The notes beneath the pieces are model-generated. The model did not search any database and was not told the origin of the DNA. It saw nothing but the letters and a program-made list of their open reading frames with translations. DNA of 55,160 bases, from assembly GCA_947178145.1 (NCBI GenBank), contig CAMWXE010000030.1, forward strand, positions 1 through 55,160. Direction: 5' to 3'. How positions within the stretch are numbered: the stretch's first letter is position 1; every line of letters starts with the position of its first letter. Shown here piece after piece: positions 1 through 7,850 of the stretch. The DNA is from an uncultured Lachnospiraceae bacterium (GTDB taxonomy: Bacteria; Bacillota; Clostridia; Lachnospirales; Lachnospiraceae). The translations under genes were made by a program, and so were the position numbers.

Positions 1-105
1 CTCTCGAAGAAATATCCTGCGCAATCTGCATCAGTTATTTTTCTACAGTTCCTTAGGAACAAGAGTGTATAGGGAAATCCGCGGCTGATGGAATGTGCCT
101 GAGCA

Positions 106-262
106 GTGAGCGGGGATAGAGACGTGTATTCGTGTCAAATGGCAAGCAGGGATAGAAGTGTATTCATGCTATATGGTGAGTAGAAATATGAGTTCGCGTC
201 AAATGGCGAGCAAAGACAGGCATATTTTGCGCGTATGGCGAGTGGAATAGGAGGCTGACATG
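106..262 (+). repeat. Degenerate tandem repeat upstream of cbiA
   Basis: Five copies of a decaying 30-36 base unit lie head to tail, beginning near 106, 142, 176, 206 and 238. Each starts with a G-Y/C-R-AG motif followed by a purine-rich stretch and ends in ATG. The first two copies share GGGATAGA, then GTGTATTC. The last copy is truncated and contains the AGGAGG ribosome binding site and the ATG of cbiA. The remaining leader (1-105) shows only a short palindrome at 48-60 and no clear promoter. A cobalamin riboswitch was looked for and not recognised. Confidence 0.5.
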
Positions 263-1693
263 AAAATAAACAGGGTTATGATTGCTGCGCCGAAGAGCGG
301 GAGCGGCAAGACCACAATCACCTGTGCTTTATTACAGGCATTGAAAAACAGGGGACAACGGGTTTTTTCCTATAAATGCGGACCGGATTATATTGATCCG
401 ATGTTTCATGAGAAAGTGATTGGAATACCAGCGAAAAATCTGGACACATTTTTTACGGACGAAGAGCAGACAAGACAGCTTTTTCTAGATAACATTGTTC
501 CAGGACAAGACAGTTTTGCAGTCTTTGAGGGTGTCATGGGACTGTTTGATGGTCTGGGGGGAATCCGGGAGGAGGGTTCATCGTATCATCTGGCAAAAGT
601 GACAAGGACGCCGATCATACTTGTGGTGGACGCAAAGGGGATGGGGCGGTCTGTCATTCCCCTGATTGCCGGATTCCTCTCTTATGACAGGGATCAACTG
701 ATTCAGGGCGTGATATTGAACAGGACTTCAAAGGGGTATTATGAGATTCTAAAACCTGTGCTTGAGAAAGAATTAGGGATTCCGATTATGGGATTCTTGA
801 CCGACAAACAGGAGTTTGCTATCGGGAGTCGTCACCTGGGACTGTTCCTGCCGGATGAACGGACAAATGAGAGGAACGATATACAGGAAAGGCTGCAGCA
901 GATTTCTAGGACATTTCAGCAGACAGTTTCCATGGAAGATATTGTTAAAATTGCAGAAAATGCAGAGGAGATAGAATGCAGCGCAAACGATGTCGAAAAT
1001 GCAGCAGACTTTGACAATATTCCCGAAAGCGTCAACAAACCAGTGATTGCAGTGGCATGGGACGAGGCATTTTGTTTTTATTATACAGACAATCTTCGCC
1101 TTCTGCAAAAGTACGGGGCCAGGATCGCTTATTTTTCCCCACTGCATGATGAAAAGCTTCCTGACCAGTGTCATGGACTGTTGATCGGGGGAGGTTATCC
1201 CGAATTGTATGCGCAAAAACTCAGTCAGAACAGTGCCATGCGTTCTGCAGTCAGGCGGGCAGCAGAGAATGGAATGCCTGTCGTGGCAGAGTGCGGCGGC
1301 TTTATGTACCTGCATTCTGCCATTGTAGACAAGAAGGGACTGCGGCACGATATGGTGGGAGTGCTTCCGGGAACGTGTTATGATACGGGAAAACTGGTGC
1401 GTTTTGGCTATATCGAAATCCGGGAAAAGCAGATCTGCTTTCTGCCAGAGGGCGAACAAATAAAAGGACATGAGTTTCATTATTATGACAGCGCCGATAA
1501 TGGCAGGGACGCTGTCGCAATAAAACCAGTGACAGGAAAGGAATATTCCTGTATCATGGAACGTGAAAACTGCTGGATGGGATTTCCGCATCTGTACTAT
1601 CCGTCAAACCCCGCATTTGCACAACGATTTGCAGCGAAAGCAAAACAGTATAAGGAGAAAACATCACATGAAAAATTCATATCGTTTTTTTGA
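260..1693 (+). CDS. cbiA: Cobyrinate a,c-diamide synthase CbiA
   Basis: The 477-residue protein has the two-domain layout of the CobB/CbiA family. CbiA performs ATP- and glutamine-dependent amidation of the a and c side chains of cobyrinic acid in the anaerobic cobalamin pathway. The N-terminal dethiobiotin-synthetase-like ATPase domain shows APKSGSGKTT near residue 10 and CGPDYIDP near 40. The C-terminal class I-like glutamine amidotransferase domain shows GGGYPE, the nucleophile region AECGGFMY with Cys345, and the HEFHYYD histidine motif near 405. Start is the ATG preceded by AGGAGG. The 3' end overlaps the next gene by 26 bases. No other cobalamin gene is visible, so any operon partners must lie left of the window or elsewhere. 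CobB, the hydrogenobyrinate enzyme, is less likely in an anaerobe. Confidence 0.93.
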   Translation: MKINRVMIAAPKSGSGKTTITCALLQALKNRGQRVFSYKCGPDYIDPMFHEKVIGIPAKNLDTFFTDEEQTRQLFLDNIVPGQDSFAVFEGVMGLFDGLGGIREEGSSYHLAKVTRTPIILVVDAKGMGRSVIPLIAGFLSYDRDQLIQGVILNRTSKGYYEILKPVLEKELGIPIMGFLTDKQEFAIGSRHLGLFLPDERTNERNDIQERLQQISRTFQQTVSMEDIVKIAENAEEIECSANDVENAADFDNIPESVNKPVIAVAWDEAFCFYYTDNLRLLQKYGARIAYFSPLHDEKLPDQCHGLLIGGGYPELYAQKLSQNSAMRSAVRRAAENGMPVVAECGGFMYLHSAIVDKKGLRHDMVGVLPGTCYDTGKLVRFGYIEIREKQICFLPEGEQIKGHEFHYYDSADNGRDAVAIKPVTGKEYSCIMERENCWMGFPHLYYPSNPAFAQRFAAKAKQYKEKTSHEKFISFF

Positions 1694-1904
1694 AAACCGG
1701 GCATGCCAGTATTTTCCCTGTCATAAAGGACTGGAGAATTTCAACTGTCTGTTCTGCTATTGTCCGATGTATCTCAGGGAGCATTGCCCGGGAAAACCGG
1801 AATATATTGAGAAGGACGGGAAGCGGATCAAGAACTGCATGAATTGCACGTTTCCGCATCAGCCTGGAAATTATGACAAAATGATTCAGATATTAAAGGA
1901 ATAA
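1668..1904 (+). CDS. Small Cys-rich putative metal-binding protein
   Basis: A 78-residue soluble protein has eight cysteines at 13, 18, 27, 30, 32, 40, 57 and 60, plus His19 and a CTFPH motif. The pattern resembles the cysteine-rich small domain family (Pfam zf-like), thought to bind zinc or an Fe-S cluster. Start is ATG 1668, with AAGGAG about nine bases upstream inside the end of cbiA. The 26-base overlap implies translational coupling with cbiA. From memory, related Cys-rich domains occur beside or fused to corrinoid enzymes such as CobD in clostridia and archaea, so a role in corrinoid or metal handling is an inference. No catalytic motif is visible. Confidence 0.75.
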   Translation: MKNSYRFFENRACQYFPCHKGLENFNCLFCYCPMYLREHCPGKPEYIEKDGKRIKNCMNCTFPHQPGNYDKMIQILKE

Positions 1905-1925
1905 TTTATTTCTTTCAATTATGTG

Positions 1926-1960
1926 TTGACAAATAGATGAATATATGATTAAATGTTCAT
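1926..1960 (+). promoter_or_regulatory. Promoter with overlapping ArsR/SmtB-type operator
   Basis: TTGACA at 1926-1931 is followed after 17 bases by TTAAAT at 1949-1954, a weak -10. An imperfect inverted repeat spans 1937-1960: left arm ATGAATATAT, centre GATT, right arm AAATGTTCAT. Eight of ten arm positions are complementary. The form matches AT-rich ArsR/SmtB operators, and the site covers the spacer and -10, so an apo-repressor bound there would block RNA polymerase. It lies about 65 bases before the regulator start, which suggests autoregulation of the whole efflux operon. Confidence 0.72.
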
Positions 1961-2023
1961 ATAAGAAAATACCGTACAGGAAAATTCTTAAATACCACAA
2001 AAATCAGAAAGGAAGGTGGCGGA

Positions 2024-2332
2024 GTGGAGGATACCAATACAAAAGCTACGACAGAGACAATGGAGGATTTGGCAGCAGTATTTAAAATATTTGGGGATTT
2101 CACCCGGCTCACAATTCTTTCACTACTCATGGATCATGAGGAGCTGTGCGTGGGCGATATCGCCGAACGGCTGAATATGACACAGTCGGGCGTGAGCCAT
2201 CAGCTGGCACTCTTAAAGCAGAGCAAGCTTGTCAAGACAAAACGTGAGGGAAAGAGCATTTATTATTCCATCGCCGACGAACACGTTTCAGCGATTATCC
2301 GCATCGGAATGGAGCATGTGCTGGAAGAGTAA
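2024..2332 (+). CDS. ArsR/SmtB-family metal-sensing repressor
   Basis: A 102-residue winged-helix repressor. The recognition helix region TQSGVSHQLALLKQ is typical of the family. The C-terminal helix carries Asp-x-His and then His and Glu at +13 and +16, which is exactly the spacing of the alpha5 zinc site of SmtB and close to that of CzrA (Asp, His, His, His). The alpha3 motif reads ELCVGD, so the second Cys of the cadmium/lead-type ELCVCD box is missing. Zinc (or cobalt) is therefore the likeliest inducer. Start is GTG 2024, with AAGG about eight bases upstream; no better ATG exists. It heads an operon with an HMA protein and a P1B ATPase. Confidence 0.9.
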   Translation: MEDTNTKATTETMEDLAAVFKIFGDFTRLTILSLLMDHEELCVGDIAERLNMTQSGVSHQLALLKQSKLVKTKREGKSIYYSIADEHVSAIIRIGMEHVLEE

Positions 2333-2384
2333 CATACAGGGCTTACAGACAGATGCAAAACTTAAAATCAGGAGGTAATTTACA

Positions 2385-2603
2385 ATGAAAAAGACGTACA
2401 AAATTGAAGTAGACTGTGCAGCATGCGCGGCAAAAATGGAGGAGGCAGCAAACAAGACAGCGGGTGTAAAGGAAGCGACAGTTGCATTTATGCCTCAGAA
2501 GATGAAGGTTACGTTCGAGGAGGGAGCCGACGAGTCGGCTGTCATGGCAGAGGTGCTGAAGAACTGTAAGAAGGTTGAGTCTGACTGCGAAATCTTCCTG
2601 TAA
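2385..2603 (+). CDS. Stand-alone HMA metal-binding protein
   Basis: A 72-residue heavy-metal-associated domain (ferredoxin-like fold) has the metal loop VDCAACA at residues 9-15. The DCAAC form is the one seen in ZntA/CadA-type zinc and cadmium ATPases rather than the TCxxC loop common in copper chaperones. The next gene encodes an ATPase without its own HMA domain, so this protein probably acts as that domain in trans, delivering metal or regulating the pump. An AGGAGG ribosome binding site precedes the ATG. The cytoplasmic location is inferred from the absence of a signal peptide. Confidence 0.85.
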   Translation: MKKTYKIEVDCAACAAKMEEAANKTAGVKEATVAFMPQKMKVTFEEGADESAVMAEVLKNCKKVESDCEIFL

Positions 2604-2686
2604 GAAAAACATAAAACATGAAGTGGCTCTGCATTTGGTGCTAGGGCCATTTTAATACATAAAATTAGGAAAGGATGTGAAGCAAA

Positions 2687-4561
2687 ATGACAAAAAAGCA
2701 AAAAAAGGTATTGATTCGAATTATCATCTCTGCTGTGCTTGTCGTGGCGTGCAGCCTGATGCCAGTGGAAAACAGATATATACGACTGGGATTGTTTCTG
2801 ATACCATACTTGATTATCGGTTATGATATTCTCAAAAAGGCAGTGATGGGGATCGTCAACGGTCAGGTTTTTGACGAGAACTTTCTGATGGCGCTTGCCA
2901 CAGTGGGCGCCATTATCCTCGGAGAGTATCTGGAAGGCACGGCAGTTATGCTGTTTTATCAGATCGGTGAGCTTTTCCAGAGTTACGCGGTGGGCAGGAG
3001 CCGCAGGAATATATCGGCGCTCATGGATATCAGACCGGATTATGCCAATATTGAGCAGGATGGGCAGCTGGAACAGGTCGATCCGGATGATGTTGAGGTT
3101 GGAACCGTTATTGTAGTACAGCCAGGTGAAAAAATTCCGATTGACGGTGTGATTGTGGATGGAACAGCAACACTCAACACAAGCGCTCTCACAGGCGAAA
3201 GCCTTCCGCGGGAGGTACGGGAAGGCGACGAGGTCATCAGCGGATGTGTGAACCTGACAGGACTGCTCCGCGTAGAGACCACCAGGGAGTTTGGAGAGTC
3301 CACAGTGTCCAAAATACTGGATTTGGTTGAGAACTCCAGCATGAAAAAATCAAGGTCTGAAAATTTTATTACCCGGTTCGCAAAGTATTATACACCGGCG
3401 GTATGTATCGGCGCACTCGCGCTTGCCCTGCTGCCGCCTGCGGCCAATCTTGTGATGGGAAATCCGGCAAACTGGTCGCAGTGGATTATCAGGGCACTCA
3501 CGACGCTTGTCATCAGCTGCCCATGCGCACTTGTCATATCCATACCGCTCAGTTTCTTTGGCGGCATCGGCGGTGCGTCTTCCAGGGGAGTGCTTGTAAA
3601 AGGTTCCAACTATCTGGAGGCGCTCGCGGAGACAAAATATGTGGTGTGTGACAAGACGGGGACACTGACAAAGGGGGTTTTTGCGGTGACACATATTAAG
3701 GCGGCGGACGGCGTTACGGAGGAGGAGCTCCTCGAAGCAGCTGCTTATGCAGAGAGCTATTCCAGCCATCCGATCAGCAAGAGTTTAAAGGAGGCATATG
3801 GAAATCGCACAGGCAGACAGATAGATGCATCAAGGGTTTCTGACGTGGAGGAGATCAGCGGCCACGGGGTATCAGCGGAAATCGATGGCAGAAAGGTATC
3901 CGCGGGAAATGTCAAGTTCATGAAAATGCTGGATATTTCATATACCGTGCCGCAAAAAACAGGAACAGAAGTTCATGTGGCAATTGATGGAAAGTATGCC
4001 GGATATATATTGATTTCCGATATTGTCAAACCAAACGCAAAAACAGCGATTGCAGCTCTGAAGGCTGCCGGTGTCCAGCAGGTGGTCATGCTGACCGGCG
4101 ATGCGAAAAATGTGGCGGAAGCAGTGGCGGCAGAACTTGGTGTGGATGTGGTGAAGAGCGAGCTGCTTCCGGCAGACAAGGTTGCCGAGGTGGAGCAGCT
4201 TCTGACAGAAAAAGGAGTGAAGGAGCGCCTTGCATTTGTGGGGGATGGCATCAACGATGCACCCGTATTGTCTAGGGCAGATATTGGGATTGCAATGGGT
4301 GCTATGGGATCGGACGCAGCGATTGAGGCGGCGGATATCGTGCTGATGGACGATGACCCGGCTAAGATTGCCACAGCCATGAATATATCGAGAAAGACAC
4401 TCCGCATCGTGCACCAGAATATTGTATTTGCGCTGGTTGTCAAATTTGCGTGCCTCGGACTGGGTGCAGTCGGGTTTGTCAATATGTGGTGGGCAATCTT
4501 TGCAGATGTAGGTGTCATGATTATCGCGGTGTTAAATGCCACGAGGACATTAAAATCTTGA
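2687..4561 (+). CDS. P1B-type heavy-metal translocating ATPase (Zn/Cd class)
   Basis: A 624-residue integral membrane pump expels divalent metal at the cost of ATP. In order it shows N-terminal hydrophobic helices, an actuator domain with LTGES near 167, the CPC membrane motif at 278-280, the phosphorylation site DKTGTLTKG with Asp322, the SSHPIS nucleotide-binding motif, and the hinge GDGINDAP near 520. The usual N-terminal metal-binding domain is absent and is supplied by the gene immediately upstream. Together with an SmtB-like sensor this points to zinc, cadmium or cobalt export rather than copper, because the CPC motif is shared but the regulator is of the zinc class. The gene ends just before a strong terminator at 4564. 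The symbol (cadA or zntA) is left open. Confidence 0.92.
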   Translation: MTKKQKKVLIRIIISAVLVVACSLMPVENRYIRLGLFLIPYLIIGYDILKKAVMGIVNGQVFDENFLMALATVGAIILGEYLEGTAVMLFYQIGELFQSYAVGRSRRNISALMDIRPDYANIEQDGQLEQVDPDDVEVGTVIVVQPGEKIPIDGVIVDGTATLNTSALTGESLPREVREGDEVISGCVNLTGLLRVETTREFGESTVSKILDLVENSSMKKSRSENFITRFAKYYTPAVCIGALALALLPPAANLVMGNPANWSQWIIRALTTLVISCPCALVISIPLSFFGGIGGASSRGVLVKGSNYLEALAETKYVVCDKTGTLTKGVFAVTHIKAADGVTEEELLEAAAYAESYSSHPISKSLKEAYGNRTGRQIDASRVSDVEEISGHGVSAEIDGRKVSAGNVKFMKMLDISYTVPQKTGTEVHVAIDGKYAGYILISDIVKPNAKTAIAALKAAGVQQVVMLTGDAKNVAEAVAAELGVDVVKSELLPADKVAEVEQLLTEKGVKERLAFVGDGINDAPVLSRADIGIAMGAMGSDAAIEAADIVLMDDDPAKIATAMNISRKTLRIVHQNIVFALVVKFACLGLGAVGFVNMWWAIFADVGVMIIAVLNATRTLKS

Positions 4562-4563
4562 GA

Positions 4564-4595
4564 AAAGAACAGGTTCCTGTGAGCCTGTTCTTTTT
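4564..4595 (+). terminator. Rho-independent terminator of the metal-efflux operon
   Basis: AAAGAACAGG at 4564-4573 pairs with CCTGTTCTTT at 4584-4593 across a 10-base loop, followed by further T residues. It begins two bases after the ATPase stop codon. Confidence 0.88.
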
Positions 4596-4619
4596 AAAAT
4601 GAAAGATACAAAAATTTTG

Positions 4620-4649
4620 TTGCACAAGCGGCACGAATAATAGTAAAAT
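4620..4649 (+). promoter_or_regulatory. Possible promoter of the DUF6273/LytTR operon
   Basis: TTGCAC at 4620-4625 and TAAAAT at 4644-4649 are separated by 18 bases, about 30 bases before the start codon. The match is moderate and the surrounding sequence is AT-rich, so this is tentative. No LytTR-type direct repeat was seen here. Confidence 0.35.
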
Positions 4650-4680
4650 AATAGTAATCTAAACTTATGTGAGGTTATTT

Positions 4681-5688
4681 ATGCGTATTTTACATTCAGA
4701 GAAAAACACGAATACGGACAAACGGAAAAAGGCGCTTGAATTGATAGAATTTTTTGTGGTAGTGTTTCTGTGCATTATGATGTATTTTCATGAGAGAGGG
4801 GCAGTGTCACAGACTGATGTCAGTGTGTTTCCAGTGCTGGGGGATCGCGTTTTGTTTGGCACCTATCTTGGTGAGCCGATTGCATGGCGAGTCATTCGGG
4901 TTGACGAAAACGGAGAGGCTGTACTGATTGCTGAGAATATTTTGACCATGAAAGCTTTCAATGCGGCGGACAGCGGAATCTTTAATTTTGATGATGAGGA
5001 CAATAGTTATTGGAGTGTTCACGAGACAGAAGCGGACAAGAATCTGGAACTGCAGGCGTATGTGCGTGGAAACAGCCGCTGGGCGGACTCTGATCTCAGA
5101 GCATGGCTCAATTCGGACCGGGAAAACGTCATTTACGACGGAATAGGGCCTGTTATGCGCGCAATGTCCGAGAAAAAGAACGGATATGTAAGCGAGCCTG
5201 GATTTCTTAATGGTTTTACGGTACAGGAGAAGGAGGCAATCGTTCCGACAGAGAATATCACAAATGGAAACGCGCTGGATGTGGAGGGGGTTCACAGCAC
5301 AGATCTGGTATATTTGCTTTCGGAGGAGGAGCTGGTATGGCTTACTGAGGCGGATGTCAGTATCCGCACGAAGCCGACAGAACAGGCGGTTGTACAGGAT
5401 CAGACGCACTGGTACAAAATGCATTCGCTGGATTTTGGTATTGAGGAATATTTCTGGTGGCTCCGCGAGCCCGTATCAGATATGTCGAGCAATTGTTATA
5501 TGGTTGACAATGGATACACAGCAAGATTACTGCGGAATATGCCGGCAGGCGCGGAGGGAATCGGGGTGCGTCCGGCAGTGAAGGTTGATACCAAAAAGAT
5601 AGCGCTTTTACCAAATGGGTACGAGAGCAGTGAGTCGGAGCAAACAGAAGAATCTGGCGATCTGCAAACGGTCAGACAAGAAGAATGA
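4681..5688 (+). CDS. Membrane-anchored DUF6273-like protein
   Basis: A 335-residue protein has one N-terminal membrane segment (about residues 22-38), making it a likely bitopic protein with most of its mass outside. The extracytoplasmic part contains the sequence style of DUF6273/formylglycine-like modules: WRVIRVD, the SDLRAWLNSD block and WLREPVSD, ending in GIGVRPAVKVD. Such modules are frequent in gut clostridial surface proteins; their function is unknown to me. Start is ATG 4681 because GTGAGG sits six bases upstream; the in-frame GTG at 4669 would be inside that ribosome binding site. It ends 18 bases before the LytTR regulator, so the three genes probably form one operon, and it could be an accessory sensor of the kinase. 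Confidence 0.72.
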   Translation: MRILHSEKNTNTDKRKKALELIEFFVVVFLCIMMYFHERGAVSQTDVSVFPVLGDRVLFGTYLGEPIAWRVIRVDENGEAVLIAENILTMKAFNAADSGIFNFDDEDNSYWSVHETEADKNLELQAYVRGNSRWADSDLRAWLNSDRENVIYDGIGPVMRAMSEKKNGYVSEPGFLNGFTVQEKEAIVPTENITNGNALDVEGVHSTDLVYLLSEEELVWLTEADVSIRTKPTEQAVVQDQTHWYKMHSLDFGIEEYFWWLREPVSDMSSNCYMVDNGYTARLLRNMPAGAEGIGVRPAVKVDTKKIALLPNGYESSESEQTEESGDLQTVRQEE

Positions 5689-5706
5689 TGGAAAGGCATG
5701 ATACAG

Positions 5707-6426
5707 ATGTACAATATAGGGATTTGCGACGATGAGAGGGATACATGCGCTCAAATAGCGGATATGATATATGAGTATGACAAGAGAAACAAGACGGGGA
5801 TAGAGGTTTCGATCTGGAATACAGGGGAAGCGCTGTATCAGGATATGTTGAAAAATAAGTCCATAGATTTGCTCTTTCTTGATATTGAGCTGGTGTCTAC
5901 CGATGGCATACAAATCGGACGGCAGATTCGGCATGAGTTGGAGAATCAGGATATTTGCATTGTCTATATTTCTGCCAGAAGCAGCTATGCGCTGGAGTTA
6001 TTCAAAATACATCCGATTGATTTCCTCATAAAGCCTCTTAGTGTACAGGATATCAGCGAAGCAATCGATGAGGCACTGCGCCTGTACAGACGGAGTAATA
6101 CGATGTTTGGTTACAGGGCAGACGGCTACAGTTGTAAGATTCCATACCGGAAGATTACATATTTTTATAGTGAAAATAAAAAGATAAATATGGTTACTGT
6201 TGATTCGACAGTACAGTTTACCGGAAAGATTAAAGAGCTGGCAAAGACCATGCCAGAAAATTTCATACAGATACACCAGTCCTATATTATCAACATGGAT
6301 CATATGAATGAGTGCAGTTATGAGACTGTGAAAATGAGTGGAGGCGCGGAATTGAACATCAGCCAGCCTTATAGGAAGCAGGTCAGGAAACATATTATGG
6401 ATTATGCATGGGGACAGGATTGTTGA
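5707..6426 (+). CDS. LytTR-family response regulator (AgrA-like)
   Basis: A 239-residue two-domain regulator. The receiver domain has the acidic pair CDDE at the N-terminus, the phospho-acceptor Asp59 in LLFLDIEL and the lysine in IKPLS. The C-terminal LytTR domain starts near residue 130 and ends with the typical region FIQIHQSYIINMDHM. LytTR proteins bind pairs of about 9-base direct repeats spaced by two helical turns. ATG 5707 is preferred over ATG 5698 because GGAAAGG at 5690-5696 would be almost in contact with the latter, and because family members usually begin with M-x-I-x-I-C-D. One base separates its stop from the kinase start. A likely target site lies at 7749-7782. Confidence 0.92.
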   Translation: MYNIGICDDERDTCAQIADMIYEYDKRNKTGIEVSIWNTGEALYQDMLKNKSIDLLFLDIELVSTDGIQIGRQIRHELENQDICIVYISARSSYALELFKIHPIDFLIKPLSVQDISEAIDEALRLYRRSNTMFGYRADGYSCKIPYRKITYFYSENKKINMVTVDSTVQFTGKIKELAKTMPENFIQIHQSYIINMDHMNECSYETVKMSGGAELNISQPYRKQVRKHIMDYAWGQDC

Positions 6427-6427
6427 G

Positions 6428-7696
6428 ATGGTAGTATTTCATATCGCGGTATTATATATCATATTCAGATACATACATAGTTTTTTTGATACAGTACAGG
6501 TAAAGAAGGGCAGAAATCTGCTGGCCTACTTTTTCTACTTGATCGCAGTCTGCCTGACTGATATGCTGCCTGCTGCAAAGCCGGTAAAATTTTTGGCAGA
6601 TACTGTTCTGCTATATTTATTGATACAGCTCTACCACGGGAAACAGGGGAAAAAACTGTTGGCGGCATCGCTGATACAGGGTATGAATCTGCTCTGTGAG
6701 ACGCTGGCAGTGTACATATTATATGACTGCAAGGTGGATGGGGAGTATGGATGCGAGATGTACTATATCCTATTTTTATTCATGTATGTCTGTGAGCGCG
6801 TGATGGAGAAGTTCTGCATCAAGAATATCAAAGAGGACACTTCGCTAAGACACTGGGATCTCTTGATATTTCTTCCGCTTATCAGTGTGATAACAGTGTT
6901 TGTGCTGATTGCATCTGATACGGAAAACCGATATGCTGGTTCAGCAGTCAGCGCTGGCATGATTTGCCTGAATCTGATTGTATTTTATATCTGCGATGAG
7001 TTGATCGGAGCCTATATTAAGGTGAAAGAGAGCGCCATTGTGTCGCGTCAACTCGAGAGCTATTCCAATCAGCTCGAGGTGGTTATGAAGTCAGAGGAAA
7101 AGGTGCGGGGGCTTCGGCATGATCTAAAGCATCATCTAAGTGTACTGCTGATGATGGCAGATAAGGGCAGGACATGCGAAATTGTGGATTATGTTCAGAA
7201 TATGCAGGTGGACCTGCTGAGCGAAGGGGAGTACATCAGCAGTGGCAATACAGATATCGACAGTCTGATGAATCTGATGCTCAAACGGGCAAAAAGGGAG
7301 CTTGGAACAGTTCAGTGCCGCGTCTGTGTACCACAGGAGTTAGAGATATCAGCGTTTGATTGGAATATTATTCTCGGAAATCTGATGGATAATGCGATTG
7401 ATGCTGCCAGGCAATCAGAGGACAAGCTTTTACATATCAAGCTGCATTATCAGAAAGGAATGCTTTTCATTAATATTAAAAACAGTTACAGCGGCGAACG
7501 AATCAAGACAGAGGATCGATATCTTTCTACGAAGGATTACGATAGGACAGACGAATCACAAGTTCACGGACTGGGAATCCGAAATGTCAGAAGAATTGTG
7601 GAAAAATACAATGGAAGCATGGAAATATGCGATGAGGATGGTATTTTTGAGGTCAGGATTCTCATGTATGTCTCTGTGAAGGACATGATGACATGA
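6428..7696 (+). CDS. AgrC-like GHKL sensor histidine kinase
   Basis: A 422-residue kinase has six or seven N-terminal membrane helices (to about residue 200), a short coiled linker, the histidine box LRHDLKHHL with His231, and a GHKL ATPase domain with the N-box NLMDNAIDAA and the G-box HGLGIRNV. This is the architecture of peptide-sensing kinases such as AgrC. ATG 6428 is chosen because GGGGACAGGA lies eight bases upstream; the longer reading from 6404 would overlap the regulator. No agrB or agrD-like peptide gene is found near it, so the ligand is unknown, and the upstream membrane protein is a candidate partner. Confidence 0.9.
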   Translation: MVVFHIAVLYIIFRYIHSFFDTVQVKKGRNLLAYFFYLIAVCLTDMLPAAKPVKFLADTVLLYLLIQLYHGKQGKKLLAASLIQGMNLLCETLAVYILYDCKVDGEYGCEMYYILFLFMYVCERVMEKFCIKNIKEDTSLRHWDLLIFLPLISVITVFVLIASDTENRYAGSAVSAGMICLNLIVFYICDELIGAYIKVKESAIVSRQLESYSNQLEVVMKSEEKVRGLRHDLKHHLSVLLMMADKGRTCEIVDYVQNMQVDLLSEGEYISSGNTDIDSLMNLMLKRAKRELGTVQCRVCVPQELEISAFDWNIILGNLMDNAIDAARQSEDKLLHIKLHYQKGMLFINIKNSYSGERIKTEDRYLSTKDYDRTDESQVHGLGIRNVRRIVEKYNGSMEICDEDGIFEVRILMYVSVKDMMT

Positions 7697-7748
7697 TGTT
7701 CTTATATGAAAGAAAGATTATTTCTGAACAGTTTCTGTGAAACGATGA

Positions 7749-7782
7749 ATTTCGCCATTTTGTATATTGATTTCGCCGTTTT
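7749..7782 (+). promoter_or_regulatory. Putative LytTR binding site, two direct repeats 21 bp apart
   Basis: ATTTCGCCATTTT at 7749-7761 and ATTTCGCCGTTTT at 7770-7782 match at 12 of 13 positions and begin exactly 21 bases apart. This two-turn spacing is the hallmark of LytTR operators such as AgrA boxes. The repeat sits between the LytTR pair and the SUKH gene. A possible -10, TATATT at 7807-7812, has no good -35, as expected for an activator-dependent promoter whose second repeat abuts the -35 position. The binding protein is inferred from proximity. Confidence 0.65.
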
Positions 7783-7850
7783 AAACACAAATGTTTTCTG
7801 GTGTGATATATTTTATCTATACATGAGAGAAATAGCAAGGGGTAAAATAT

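Noticed and set aside
1..259. Cobalamin riboswitch upstream of cbiA
   Set aside because: An AGGGAA near 71 resembles part of the motif, but the GCCACTG B12 box and the expected order of paired regions are missing; only the repeat is clear.
773..1591. 272-codon open frame opposite cbiA
   Set aside because: It mirrors a well-supported gene, has no recognisable protein features and no ribosome binding site worth noting.
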